Part shown: piece after piece, positions 34,130 through 41,631 of the stretch
Layout: each line of letters starts with the position of its first letter
Numbering within the stretch: the stretch's first letter is position 1
NCBI GenBank assembly: GCA_964457935.1
Contig: CAYWFC010000001.1
Span: 10,631 to 74,630, forward strand
Direction of reading: 5' to 3'
From: STF1-107 sp964457935
GTDB lineage: Bacteria > Bacillota > Clostridia > Christensenellales > UBA1242
Length of the DNA: 64,000 bases
Program-made: the position numbers and the translations under genes
The notes under the pieces: generated by a model
The model's database searches: none
Told to the model about the DNA's origin: nothing
What the model saw: only the letters and a program-made list of their open reading frames with translations

Positions 34130-34222
34130 TGTGTTAATTTTGCTAAAAAGTGAATATTTTGCATAAAAAATCAGTAATTTCGCGTAAAAATGTGCATTTT
34201 TGGGATAAAAAATGTATTTTTT
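34130..34222. repeat. About 20-bp degenerate tandem repeat in a divergent intergenic region
   Basis: Units such as TTTTGCATAAAAAATCAGTAA, then TTTCGCGTAAAAATGTGCA and TTTTTGGGATAAAAAATGTA, follow each other between the carboxypeptidase and purine phosphorylase genes. Similar in style to the arrays at 5998-6155 and 36170-36360, but not the same in sequence. Confidence 0.45.
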
Positions 34223-34278
34223 CTATAATTCTATAATATTTTATTTGTTTTTTTATGAAAATTTGATATTATATTAAT

Positions 34279-35070
34279 ATGAATATTAGAGAATTTATTT
34301 TAGACAAAAATTTACCAAAAGCAGAAATCGCTGTCGTTCTTGGCTCGGGACTAAATGACTTGCCGGACAAATATCAACCTATCGCCACTGTGGCATTTGA
34401 TGAAATACCGGGTATGCCAAGTGGTAAAGTCAAGGGGCACAAAAATACTATGCGAATATGCAATATCTGTGGCAAAAACGTGGTGTTTATGCAGGGTAGA
34501 TTGCATCAATATCAAGGGCTGTCAGGGGATGAAATGCTAGTACCATATGAGTTTTTGCAAGCTCTCGGTGTCGAGACTATTATATGTACCAATGCGACAG
34601 GCAGTGCCAATATAGATATAGGGGTGGGTAGTATTGTATTAATCCGCGACCACATCAATCTTGCCAAAAATCCCCTGATCAGTATATCTAATGCAGAACG
34701 AGATAAATTCGTGGATATGTCTAATTGCTACAATAAGGAGATAAATACTAAAATTAAAAGCATTGCAAATCACCATAATATTGCCATTTTTGAAGGGGTT
34801 TATGCCAATTTTTCAGGTCCATCATATGAGACTGGCGCAGAGATAAAATTAGCAAAATTAATAGGCGCAGACGTGGTGGGTATGAGTGGCGCCACTGAAA
34901 ATATATTAATTAATTACCTTGGTATCAAAACAGTATGTATCAGTGTGGTGAGCAATATGGGTACAGGAATAACTAATGACCACATCGAACACAAAGATGT
35001 TTTGGATGTGGTGGGTAAAGCCTGTGAGCCGTTGAGAATAATATTTGAAGACTTGATAAAAACTCTGTAA
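34279..35070 (+). CDS. Purine nucleoside phosphorylase
   Basis: Cleaves purine nucleosides with phosphate (salvage). Blocks of the trimeric PNP family: AVVLGSGLNDL (phosphate loop), KGHKNTMRI, MQGRLHQYQG, CTNATGSAN, NFSGPSYETGAEI and VGMSGATENI, then a conserved SNMGTGI. 263 residues, normal length. More A/T-ending codons than its neighbours. The ATG is 6 bases after a TATTAT box, so the message may be leaderless. Confidence 0.92.
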   Translation: MNIREFILDKNLPKAEIAVVLGSGLNDLPDKYQPIATVAFDEIPGMPSGKVKGHKNTMRICNICGKNVVFMQGRLHQYQGLSGDEMLVPYEFLQALGVETIICTNATGSANIDIGVGSIVLIRDHINLAKNPLISISNAERDKFVDMSNCYNKEINTKIKSIANHHNIAIFEGVYANFSGPSYETGAEIKLAKLIGADVVGMSGATENILINYLGIKTVCISVVSNMGTGITNDHIEHKDVLDVVGKACEPLRIIFEDLIKTL

Positions 35071-35100
35071 ACTTCCCCACACAAGAAAGAAATCAAATCC

Positions 35101-35138
35101 CTACAAAAAAATGTTCCACATGGAACATTTTTTTGTAG
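35101..35138. terminator. Perfect 18-bp inverted repeat: terminator that contains a parS-like core
   Basis: Arms 35101-35118 and 35121-35138 are perfectly complementary around a CA centre. The core TGTTCCACATGGAACA (35112-35127) differs from parS at one base, and the T-run in the right arm makes it a terminator for the purine phosphorylase gene. Confidence 0.75.
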
Positions 35139-35352
35139 TAGTAAGTAGTAGTAAGTAGTAGTAAGTAGTAGTAAGTAGTAGTAAGTAGTNNNNNNNNNNN
35201 NNNNNNNNNNNNNNNNNNNNNNNNNNNNNNNNNNNNNNNNNNNNNNNNNNNNNNNNNNNNNNNNNNNNNNNNNNNNNNNNNNNNNNNNNTAGTAAGTAGT
35301 AGTAAGTAGTAGTAAGTAGTAGTAAGTAGTAGTAAGTAGTAGTAAGTAGTAG
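35134..35352. repeat. 10-bp minisatellite (AGTAGTAAGT) with assembly gap
   Basis: AGTAGTAAGT repeats without error on both sides of exactly 100 N (35190-35289). The N-run is presumably a placeholder, so the true repeat length is unknown. No gene. Confidence 0.9.
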
Positions 35353-35446
35353 TATTATGTATTGGAGATATAGTTGATATGAGATATATCTGTTTAGTCA
35401 AATGTGGAGTGAGGCCTGTGTTTGATATTTTGTGTAATATGAATAA

Positions 35447-35462
35447 TGTTCCACGTGGAACA
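35447..35462. promoter_or_regulatory. parS: parS site 1
   Basis: TGTTCCACGTGGAACA, a perfect 16-bp palindrome that matches the known ParB-binding consensus of Firmicutes (TGTTNCACGTGNAACA form). parA and parB are at 54.6-56.3 kb in the same window. Confidence 0.9.
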
Positions 35463-35471
35463 ATTTAATAT

Positions 35472-35504
35472 AAAAAGCCCCGTCGGTAAAAGACGGGGCT
35501 TTTT
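35472..35504. terminator. Strong bidirectional terminator
   Basis: AAAAAGCCCCGTC and GACGGGGCTTTTT pair around a 7-base loop. It lies 9 bases after a parS site and 170 bases before the end of the MazG-like gene, so it mainly shields the parS region from transcription. Confidence 0.9.
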
Positions 35505-35505
35505 G

Positions 35506-35561
35506 TTAATGTAGTATTGTATGTAGTATTGTATGTAGTATTGTATGTAGTATTGTATGTA
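35506..35561. repeat. 12-bp tandem repeat
   Basis: ATGTAGTATTGT repeats four to five times. A related GTAGTACTATATTGTAG lies near 35634-35650. No gene in 35505-35677. Confidence 0.8.
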
Positions 35562-35677
35562 GTGTGAGGATATAGTACTCTATTCTTTACAAATACGGTA
35601 TGTTAATTGCGTGAGTGGTGTATTTTTGTAAATGTAGTACTATATTGTAGTGGGGGTGTGTGGTTGTTGGGAGTGGA

Positions 35678-36022
35678 TTAGGCTTTATCTGATTTTGTTC
35701 CACGTGGAACAATTTGGTCTGGGTTCTCTATTTGAGATAGGAATTTATCTAACTTTTCGTCTAACATTTTGTCGTACTCATCTTTGCCTAGTAGAATGGT
35801 CAAAAACTCTACACACATATAGACATCAGCCAATTCTTCTATTAAATTTTGCTTGATATCAGGTCTATTGGAGTATTCGCCGTTTAATTGACGTTTGTAT
35901 TTGCAGATTGCTTTTGTGAGTTCGGACATTTCTTCGATGGTTTGGTCGAATTGAGCAATGTAGCCCCATTTCTCCAAGCCACGATCGTACATTTCTTTTC
36001 TTTTTTCATAATCGTATTTCAT
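35678..36022 (-). CDS. MazG-like nucleotide pyrophosphohydrolase (114 aa)
   Basis: All-alpha NTP pyrophosphohydrolase fold: the metal-binding pattern EEMSELTKAI (ExxE) followed by EELADVYMCVEFL (ExxD) is clear. Such proteins hydrolyse non-canonical or surplus NTPs to NMP. GAGGTGAT precedes the ATG. The C-terminal residues IVPRGT are encoded by a parS site (35696-35711), so selection on the DNA site probably shapes the protein end. Confidence 0.82.
   Translation of the reverse strand: MKYDYEKRKEMYDRGLEKWGYIAQFDQTIEEMSELTKAICKYKRQLNGEYSNRPDIKQNLIEELADVYMCVEFLTILLGKDEYDKMLDEKLDKFLSQIENPDQIVPRGTKSDKA
35696..35711. promoter_or_regulatory. parS: parS site 2, inside the MazG-like gene
   Basis: A second perfect TGTTCCACGTGGAACA, 249 bp from the first. 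It is read on the minus strand as part of the MazG-like coding sequence (VPRGT). Confidence 0.9.
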
Positions 36023-36320
36023 ATATCACCTCATACTGATATGATAGCAATAAAATAGTAAAAAGTCAACTGTATGTTATCATATCTAAATATTTGAAAC
36101 AATAATGATGCGAATAAAGGGCTTGGCAAGAAAAGAATGGTGTAAATTGAATATTTATCTTGTACGAAAGGTATTGATATAATGTAGGCGTGAATATGGT
36201 ATAAAAATAATGATAGGATTGTGTTATTTTGGTACAAAAGGCTAATTATGAAGTTTAGAGTTATTTTGGTATAAAAATAGATAAATATTTATTTTTAGGA
36301 TTTTTTTGGTGTAGAAATGG
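36023..36320. other. AT-rich intergenic region with degenerate repeats
   Basis: No gene seen. TTTTGGTATAAAAAT or close variants (TTTTGGTACAAAAGG, TTTTGGTGTAGAAATGG) occur about five times between 36180 and 36360, some reaching into the 3' end of the kinase gene. A promoter for the MazG-like gene must lie here, but no strong -35/-10 pair is evident. Confidence 0.4.
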
Positions 36321-37406
36321 TTAATTGTGAATTTTGGAGTAAGTTTGGTGTATAAAATCACGCATTTTGGTGAGATTTTGCTCCATTTCACGCAATAATG
36401 TCATTTGGACTTCGGCTCTATGATAGTTTTGACCGTCGTATTCTACAGGGAAATATTGGTTGTGGTGTAGGTGGTCGGTCAAAAATCTAATACCTAACTC
36501 ATAAGTCAAGACTAGTGGGCTGATGTGAAGGTATTGCAATTCGGTGGGGGTTAGGTCGGTCATAGTCTCTAGATAACCTGTGGTAAAAGCACAGAACATA
36601 TCTATATCAAAGTGGACTTTGTTTATATCGGGCTCGTCTTCGCTGGCGGTATTGCAACCTGAACGTATGGCATCGCCGAAATCGTGCAATAATGAGCCAG
36701 CCATAACAGTATCTAAGTCGAGAATGGCTAGTGGCTCTAGGGTAAATTTATCAAATACTATGTTATTTAATTTCGTGTCATTGTGGGTTACTCTGGTGGG
36801 GATTTGGTGTGAGTCAATTAGATTTTGGATAATAGTGGCGTATGATTGACGCTCGGTATATGCAGAGACAAGGCTATCGTGGCGCAATGCGCATGAATTG
36901 GGTGCTAAATTTACTGCGCTGACAAAATCTCTATAGCGCAAAGCGGTGTTGTGAAAGTTTGGAATAGAGGTGTACAGGCGCTGTGGGTCGAAGTCGCTAA
37001 GGGCGTTTTGGAACGAGCCGAATGCTGAGCCTACTTTGTGAAAAGTGGTGGTATCGGGAGATATCTGATAGCACACGCTATCGTCGATGTAGGTGTACAC
37101 GCGAAAAAAGTCACTGCCGACCTGAGTGCAGAGTGAACCATTGGTATTTGGGACAATGTGGAGTACTTTGGTGGATGTGCCGATGAATTTTGCCCGCAGG
37201 TGGTCGGTGACTAATTGGATGTTTTGCATTAACCTTGGTACATCGCGAAAAAGGTCTGAATTGATGCGTTGGAATATGTATTTTTCAGTCGGAGTGGCGA
37301 CTAGCCATGTTTTGTTTATTCTGCCGTAGCCGTAAGGGTCAATATGCGTGATGTCGGCGTAAAAATCGTAGCGCGAGAGCGCGGTGGATATAATTTGTGA
37401 GTCCAT
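36321..37406 (-). CDS. N-acetylhexosamine kinase-like (NahK type) phosphotransferase
   Basis: Aminoglycoside/choline kinase-like fold. The catalytic loop THNDTKLNNIVFD and the metal-binding LDLDTVMAGSLLHDFGDAIR are those of N-acetylhexosamine 1-kinases, which phosphorylate GlcNAc/GalNAc released from mucin or milk glycans. 361 residues, as in NahK. ATG 37406 (MDSQIISTALS) is chosen over 37433 because AAAGGAT lies 6-7 bases before it. No lacto-N-biose phosphorylase is nearby. The substrate is inferred from the motifs. Confidence 0.8.
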   Translation of the reverse strand: MDSQIISTALSRYDFYADITHIDPYGYGRINKTWLVATPTEKYIFQRINSDLFRDVPRLMQNIQLVTDHLRAKFIGTSTKVLHIVPNTNGSLCTQVGSDFFRVYTYIDDSVCYQISPDTTTFHKVGSAFGSFQNALSDFDPQRLYTSIPNFHNTALRYRDFVSAVNLAPNSCALRHDSLVSAYTERQSYATIIQNLIDSHQIPTRVTHNDTKLNNIVFDKFTLEPLAILDLDTVMAGSLLHDFGDAIRSGCNTASEDEPDINKVHFDIDMFCAFTTGYLETMTDLTPTELQYLHISPLVLTYELGIRFLTDHLHHNQYFPVEYDGQNYHRAEVQMTLLREMEQNLTKMRDFIHQTYSKIHN

Positions 37407-37565
37407 ATGGTATCCTTTGTCAAAAAAATGCATGCGCCATTGAGTTCGAGTATGTGATGAGTGCTGGCGCTAGTGGATATTTCTTTTTATGACAAATGCG
37501 AAAAATCTGTGATAAATGCAGGGCGCAAAGAGGGCGTGGGGTAAGATTTGGTGAAAAATCGGGTA

Positions 37566-37594
37566 TTGACAAGTCCATATATGTGTGATATACT
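37566..37594 (+). promoter_or_regulatory. Promoter of the eleven-gene array
   Basis: TTGACA (37566-37571) - 17 - TATACT (37589-37594), 30 bases before the first gene of the array. No other promoter or terminator is evident between the array genes (gaps of 12-31 bases), so it likely drives all eleven. Confidence 0.82.
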
Positions 37595-37624
37595 CAATAT
37601 ATATAAATATAAGGAACAGAAATA

Positions 37625-38086
37625 ATGACTCAAGAAAAATTAGAGAAACTATATGATGAGATATTGGAAGATATGTGGATTATTTACAACGCGCATAGCC
37701 AAAACACACCAGATGGTATCGCTAGGCAAAAGGCGATAATCAAGAAGATAAACAAACACCCAGAAGTCTTGCGCGTACAAACAAACAAATGGGGAAACGA
37801 TACTATAGGCATATATGCTGTGAATCGTAAGTTATTTTATGTGACTATGAGAGTGCTACAGGATGGGGAAGCGTGTCTGCTAAAGGATATGCTCGAAAAG
37901 AATGTATATGACTATATAAAGACCAGCGAAGATTTTCGAGATCGGATAGTGAATAGTTGGCAGTATAAAAGACTAGTGAAGAGATTAGAGGCAAGGCTGG
38001 CTGGCAAAGAAGAGCCAGAGTATGACGACGATGATCTTTTCGACGAAGACGAAAATGCAGACGAATATGACAGCATAATGGAGTAG
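37625..38086 (+). CDS. Array protein 1 of the YDSIME family (153 aa)
   Basis: First of eleven tandem paralogues. Layout: N-terminal helix (KLEKLYDEILEDMW), GIARQKAIIKKINKHPEVLRV, an ankyrin-like segment (NDTIGIYAVNRKLFYVTMRVL), NVYDYIK, then a C-terminal tail of type W: NSWQYKRLVKRLEARLAG, an acidic YDDDDLFDEDEN and the final DEYDSIME. No signal peptide or catalytic motif. AAGGA lies upstream. The tail and the 25-bp spacer to the next gene are nearly copied at the end of array gene 6. Function unknown. Confidence 0.85.
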   Translation: MTQEKLEKLYDEILEDMWIIYNAHSQNTPDGIARQKAIIKKINKHPEVLRVQTNKWGNDTIGIYAVNRKLFYVTMRVLQDGEACLLKDMLEKNVYDYIKTSEDFRDRIVNSWQYKRLVKRLEARLAGKEEPEYDDDDLFDEDENADEYDSIME

Positions 38087-38111
38087 AAAACTAAAAAAGG
38101 GGGCAGGAAAA

Positions 38112-38558
38112 ATGAGTGCAGAAAAGAAACTGAGCCAAGAAGAATTAGAGAAACTATACAAAGAGATAATGGAAGAGATAGACTATATTTGGAGATGTTA
38201 TTTTCAAAACGACCAAAATGGGATAGCGCGTCAAAAAGAAATAGTCAGAAAAATAGATGAACATCCAGAAGTTTTGCGTGTGAAAAAAAGTAACTGGAGC
38301 TATAGAACTATAGGCATACAGGCTGTAGGGTACGGGTTATTTTATGTAACGATGAGAGCGTTACAGGATGATGAAGCGTGTATGTTAAGGGATTGGTATA
38401 ATGACAATACATATGACACAATAAAAAAACACACAGGTTTTCGAGAGTGGGTGGTGAATAGTCAGGAGTACAAGGACTTGGTGGCTAGGCTGGAGAGCGA
38501 AGTGGCGACGTTTGATGAATATGACGATATGTCTGAATATGACAGTATAATGGAGTAG
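38112..38558 (+). CDS. Array protein 2 of the YDSIME family (148 aa)
   Basis: N-terminus MSAEKKLSQEELEKLY is shared with array protein 11, but the C-terminal part is type Q: NSQEYKDLVARLESEVATF followed by DEYDDMSEYDSIME, without the DDDDLF acidic block. The core reads NGIARQKEIVRKIDEHPEVLRV and YRTIGIQAVGYGLFYVTMRAL. GGGGGCAGGA precedes the ATG. The mix of N- and C-terminal types relative to protein 11 is direct evidence of recombination between copies. Confidence 0.85.
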   Translation: MSAEKKLSQEELEKLYKEIMEEIDYIWRCYFQNDQNGIARQKEIVRKIDEHPEVLRVKKSNWSYRTIGIQAVGYGLFYVTMRALQDDEACMLRDWYNDNTYDTIKKHTGFREWVVNSQEYKDLVARLESEVATFDEYDDMSEYDSIME

Positions 38559-38589
38559 AAGCTAAAATTAGAAGAGTGAGGAGAAATAT

Positions 38590-39006
38590 ATGAACACAGA
38601 AGAATTAGAAAAACTATATGACAAAATAATGAGACTAATAAATTGTTATAATCCATATGCGGATGCGCTAGGAGCCAAAGCCAAACAGAGGGCGATAATC
38701 AAAAAAATAGATGAATGTCCAGAAGTATTGCGTGTACAAAGTAGGGACTGGGGTTATAGGACTATAGGTATACAAGCTGCAAAGTTTAAGTTACTTTATG
38801 TCACCATGAGAGCATTGCAAGATGCAGAAGCGTGTGCGCTAAGAAATAAATGGGGTGACGATATATTCGATACTATAAAACTCTCAGATGATTTTTATGA
38901 GAATGTAGTGAATAGCCCTGAGCACAAAGAGTTAATCAAAAATCTAGAGAATGATTTGGCTACAGCAGTAGTAACAGGCGATGAATACGACAGTATAATG
39001 GAGTAG
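38590..39006 (+). CDS. Array protein 3 of the YDSIME family (138 aa)
   Basis: The shortest member. The usual TPEGxARQK segment is diverged (GAKAKQRAIIKKIDECPEVLRVQ), but YRTIGIQAAKFKLLYVTMRAL and the DSI end are intact. The tail is short and distinct (NSPEHKELIKNLENDLATA, then GDEYDSIME). TGAGGAG precedes the ATG by 7 bases. It has the same N-terminal helix type as proteins 1 and 6 (EELEKLYDKIM). Confidence 0.82.
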   Translation: MNTEELEKLYDKIMRLINCYNPYADALGAKAKQRAIIKKIDECPEVLRVQSRDWGYRTIGIQAAKFKLLYVTMRALQDAEACALRNKWGDDIFDTIKLSDDFYENVVNSPEHKELIKNLENDLATAVVTGDEYDSIME

Positions 39007-39026
39007 AAAAAAGCAAGGGGTGAAAA

Positions 39027-39521
39027 ATGGGAAATACATTGAGAAAAAAAGAACTAATGAAACTATATAATGATATAATAAATGAGATGAAAGATATTTT
39101 TGACAATGATCTAGCGGACACATCTGAAGGAGTGGCTCGGCAAAGGGCGATAATTGGCAAGATTGACGCGCACCCAGAAGTATTGCGTGTGCAAACTGAG
39201 GATTGGGCTTACTATACTATAGGTATATGTGCTGCGCTTGACAGATTGTTTTACGTGACTATGAGAGCACTCGAAGATGTAGAGGCGTGCATGCTAAAGG
39301 ATGACAGTAATGAAAATATATATGGCGCCATAAAATGCGAAGAAAAACTTCAAAAGCGTATAGTGAATAGTTGGCAGTATAAGAGATTGATAGCAAAGCA
39401 AGAAGAGAGTTTGATCAGCGGAGAAGAGCCACAATATGATGACGATGATCTTTTTGGCGAAGATGAATGCTTTGATGATAAAGACGAAGATATGTCCGAG
39501 TATGACAGCATAATGGAATAA
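39027..39521 (+). CDS. Array protein 4 of the YDSIME family (164 aa)
   Basis: Starts MGNTLRKKELMKLY, an N-terminal type shared only with protein 10. Core SEGVARQRAIIGKIDAHPEVLRV and YYTIGICAALDRLFYVTMRAL. Tail type W (NSWQYKRLIAKQEESL) with an extended acidic part: YDDDDLFGEDECFDDKDEDMSEYDSIME-like, about 30 residues mostly Asp/Glu. AAGGGG lies before the ATG. Confidence 0.84.
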   Translation: MGNTLRKKELMKLYNDIINEMKDIFDNDLADTSEGVARQRAIIGKIDAHPEVLRVQTEDWAYYTIGICAALDRLFYVTMRALEDVEACMLKDDSNENIYGAIKCEEKLQKRIVNSWQYKRLIAKQEESLISGEEPQYDDDDLFGEDECFDDKDEDMSEYDSIME

Positions 39522-39551
39522 AAAAATAATCGAAAAAGTAAGGAGCAAAAT

Positions 39552-40151
39552 ATGGTAAAGATGACGACTGTGATGGCGAAGGCAAGACAAGGGGAGAAAT
39601 TGAACAAAAAAGAATTGAGAACATTATACTCGGGTATAATGGATCAAATGTTTTATCTGCGTCGACACAATATGCAAGACACGAAAGAAGGAAAAACTTG
39701 GCAAAAGCAGATGATAATCAGTATTATAGATGCGTATCCGGAATTATTGCATATACAGGCTAAGATTAAAAATAATCAAACTATAGGCATACGTGCTGCA
39801 TGTTACGAGTTGTTTTATGTCACGATGAGAGCATTGGAAGATGCGGAGGCGTGCTTGTTAAAGGATGACGATAATAATACTATATTCGATAAATTAAAGG
39901 GTAGAGATGCTTTTTGCGAACGCGTAATAAATAGTCAGGAATACGAAAGATTAATAGAAAAACTAGAAGCGAGACTGGCTGGCAAAGAAGAACCAAAGTA
40001 CGATGATGTATATGGAGTTGTAAATGATAGATACGACGATTTGTCCGAGTATGACAGCATAATAGATGAAGATGATGAAGAACTTTTCAATGGCGATGAA
40101 TGCTTTGATGAAGACGAAAATACAGACGAGTACGACAGCATAGTGGAGTAG
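39552..40151 (+). CDS. Array protein 5 of the YDSIME family, with duplicated tail (199 aa)
   Basis: The most diverged single-module member. It has an extra basic N-terminus (MVKMTTVMAKARQGEK) and a changed core (GKTWQKQMIISIIDAYPELLHI), while QTIGIRAACYELFYVTMRAL is kept. Its tail contains the end motif twice: SEYDSIID at about residue 155-160 and then, after a second acidic block, DEYDSIVE at the C-terminus. This points to fusion or duplication of a tail segment. AAGGAG precedes the ATG. Confidence 0.82.
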   Translation: MVKMTTVMAKARQGEKLNKKELRTLYSGIMDQMFYLRRHNMQDTKEGKTWQKQMIISIIDAYPELLHIQAKIKNNQTIGIRAACYELFYVTMRALEDAEACLLKDDDNNTIFDKLKGRDAFCERVINSQEYERLIEKLEARLAGKEEPKYDDVYGVVNDRYDDLSEYDSIIDEDDEELFNGDECFDEDENTDEYDSIVE

Positions 40152-40181
40152 AAAACTCAGAAGAAGCAAGGAGTGAAATAA

Positions 40182-40643
40182 ATGGACGAAAAAAAATTGA
40201 AAAAATTATACAGTCAGATAATGGATGACATGGCGAATATTAAAAACAATAGTATGCAGGACACGCCAGAGGGTATGGCTAGGCAAAAGGCGATAATCGA
40301 GAAGATAGACGAACATCCAGAAGTATTGCGCGTGCAGACAAAGAGATGGAGCCATTACACTATAGGCATGGCGGCTGCATGTTACAATTTATTTTATGTG
40401 ACTATGAGAGCGCTAGAAGATTGGGAAGCGTGTATGTTGATGAGTTCGGGAGATCGTACCACATATGACTATATAAAACTCCACTGGGATTTTCGAGAGC
40501 GGATAGCGAATAGTTGGCAGTATAAGAGATTGATAGCCAAGCAAGAAGAGGCTTTGACTAGCGGAGAAGAGCCACAGTATGATGACGATGATCTTTTCGA
40601 CAAAGACGAAAATGCAGACGAGTACGACAGCATAATGGAGTAG
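40182..40643 (+). CDS. Array protein 6 of the YDSIME family (153 aa)
   Basis: Core PEGMARQKAIIEKIDEHPEVLRV and HYTIGMAAACYNLFYVTMRAL, the latter close to an ankyrin helix pair. Tail type W with YDDDDLFDKDENADEYDSIME at the end. The last 70 bases and the spacer to array gene 7 nearly repeat the junction between genes 1 and 2. AAGGAG lies before the ATG. Confidence 0.85.
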   Translation: MDEKKLKKLYSQIMDDMANIKNNSMQDTPEGMARQKAIIEKIDEHPEVLRVQTKRWSHYTIGMAAACYNLFYVTMRALEDWEACMLMSSGDRTTYDYIKLHWDFRERIANSWQYKRLIAKQEEALTSGEEPQYDDDDLFDKDENADEYDSIME

Positions 40644-40668
40644 AAAACTAAAAAAGGGGGCAGGTAAA

Positions 40669-41133
40669 ATGAGTGAAGAAAAGAAATTGAGTGAAGAAGA
40701 ATTGGAAGGGCTGTATGAAGAGATAATGACTGAGATGGATGATATCCGAAACAAGAAAATACAAGATACGCCGGAAGGGGTGGCTCGGCAAAAGGCTATA
40801 ATTGGCAAAATTGACGCGCACCCAGAGGTATTGATGAAGCAAACTGCGCCATGGCATTTTCGTACTATAGGTATATTTTCTGTAGCATATGGATTATTTG
40901 ATATCACCATTAGAGCGTTGCGCGAGACGCCGAAATATGACTTGACGGACGAATGGGACAACACTATATACGATGAGATCAGACAGCATGGGGCATACCG
41001 AGATAGGATAGTGAATAGTGCTGAGTATCAAGAGATAGTGGATAGGCTAGAGAGACAAGTGGCGGAATGCGAACGTACAGACGACTCTGACAATGTGGAC
41101 GACATGGACCAATACGACAGCATAATGGAGTAA
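40669..41133 (+). CDS. Array protein 7 of the YDSIME family (154 aa)
   Basis: N-terminus MSEEKKLSEEELEGLY, related to proteins 2 and 11. The second half of the core is diverged (FRTIGIFSVAYGLFDITIRALRE with PKYDLTDEW after it instead of EACxLKD), and the tail is a third type (NSAEYQEIVDRLERQVAECERT, DDMDQYDSIME). It may have taken on a different partner. The upstream spacer equals that between genes 1 and 2 with one base change. Confidence 0.82.
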   Translation: MSEEKKLSEEELEGLYEEIMTEMDDIRNKKIQDTPEGVARQKAIIGKIDAHPEVLMKQTAPWHFRTIGIFSVAYGLFDITIRALRETPKYDLTDEWDNTIYDEIRQHGAYRDRIVNSAEYQEIVDRLERQVAECERTDDSDNVDDMDQYDSIME

Positions 41134-41160
41134 AAGTGTAGCAAAGCAAGGAGCGACAAT

Positions 41161-41604
41161 ATGAGTGAAGTGGAATTGAGTGGGAAAGAGTTGGAAAAAT
41201 TGCGAATCAAGATAATTGACGCGATGTATAATATGGATTACGAGAATAGCCAAGATACACCCAAAGGGGTGGCAAAACAAAAAGAAATAATCGAGAAGAT
41301 AAACGAACATCCAGAAGTATTGCGTGTGCAGACAAAGAGATGGGGCCACAGGACTATAGGCATAAGTGCTGTATGGTTCGGGTCATTTTATGTAGCGATG
41401 AGAGCGCTGGAAGATGCTGAAGCATGTGAACTGCAAGATGATGACGGGGATGATGTGTATCAATATATAAAGAATAACAATAGTTTTCGAGAGCGGATGG
41501 TGAATAGTCAGGAATACAAGGACTTGGTGGCTAGGCTGGAAAGCGAAGTGGCTGAGTTTGACGAGTATGAAGATATGTCTGAATACGACAGTATAATGGA
41601 GTAA
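41161..41604 (+). CDS. Array protein 8 of the YDSIME family (147 aa)
   Basis: Core PKGVAKQKEIIEKINEHPEVLRV, then HRTIGISAVWFGSFYVAMRAL and EACELQDDDGDDVYQYIK, the clearest ankyrin-like DxxG loop of the set. Tail type Q (NSQEYKDLVARLESEVAEF, DEYEDMSEYDSIME), nearly identical to protein 2 in both DNA and protein sequence. CAAGGAG precedes the ATG. Confidence 0.84.
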   Translation: MSEVELSGKELEKLRIKIIDAMYNMDYENSQDTPKGVAKQKEIIEKINEHPEVLRVQTKRWGHRTIGISAVWFGSFYVAMRALEDAEACELQDDDGDDVYQYIKNNNSFRERMVNSQEYKDLVARLESEVAEFDEYEDMSEYDSIME

Positions 41605-41631
41605 AAATTCAAAAGAATAAGGAGAAACAAT

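Noticed and set aside
35093..35401. 102-codon Tyr/Leu/Thr frame
   Set aside because: Translation of the AGTAGTAAGT minisatellite across the N gap.
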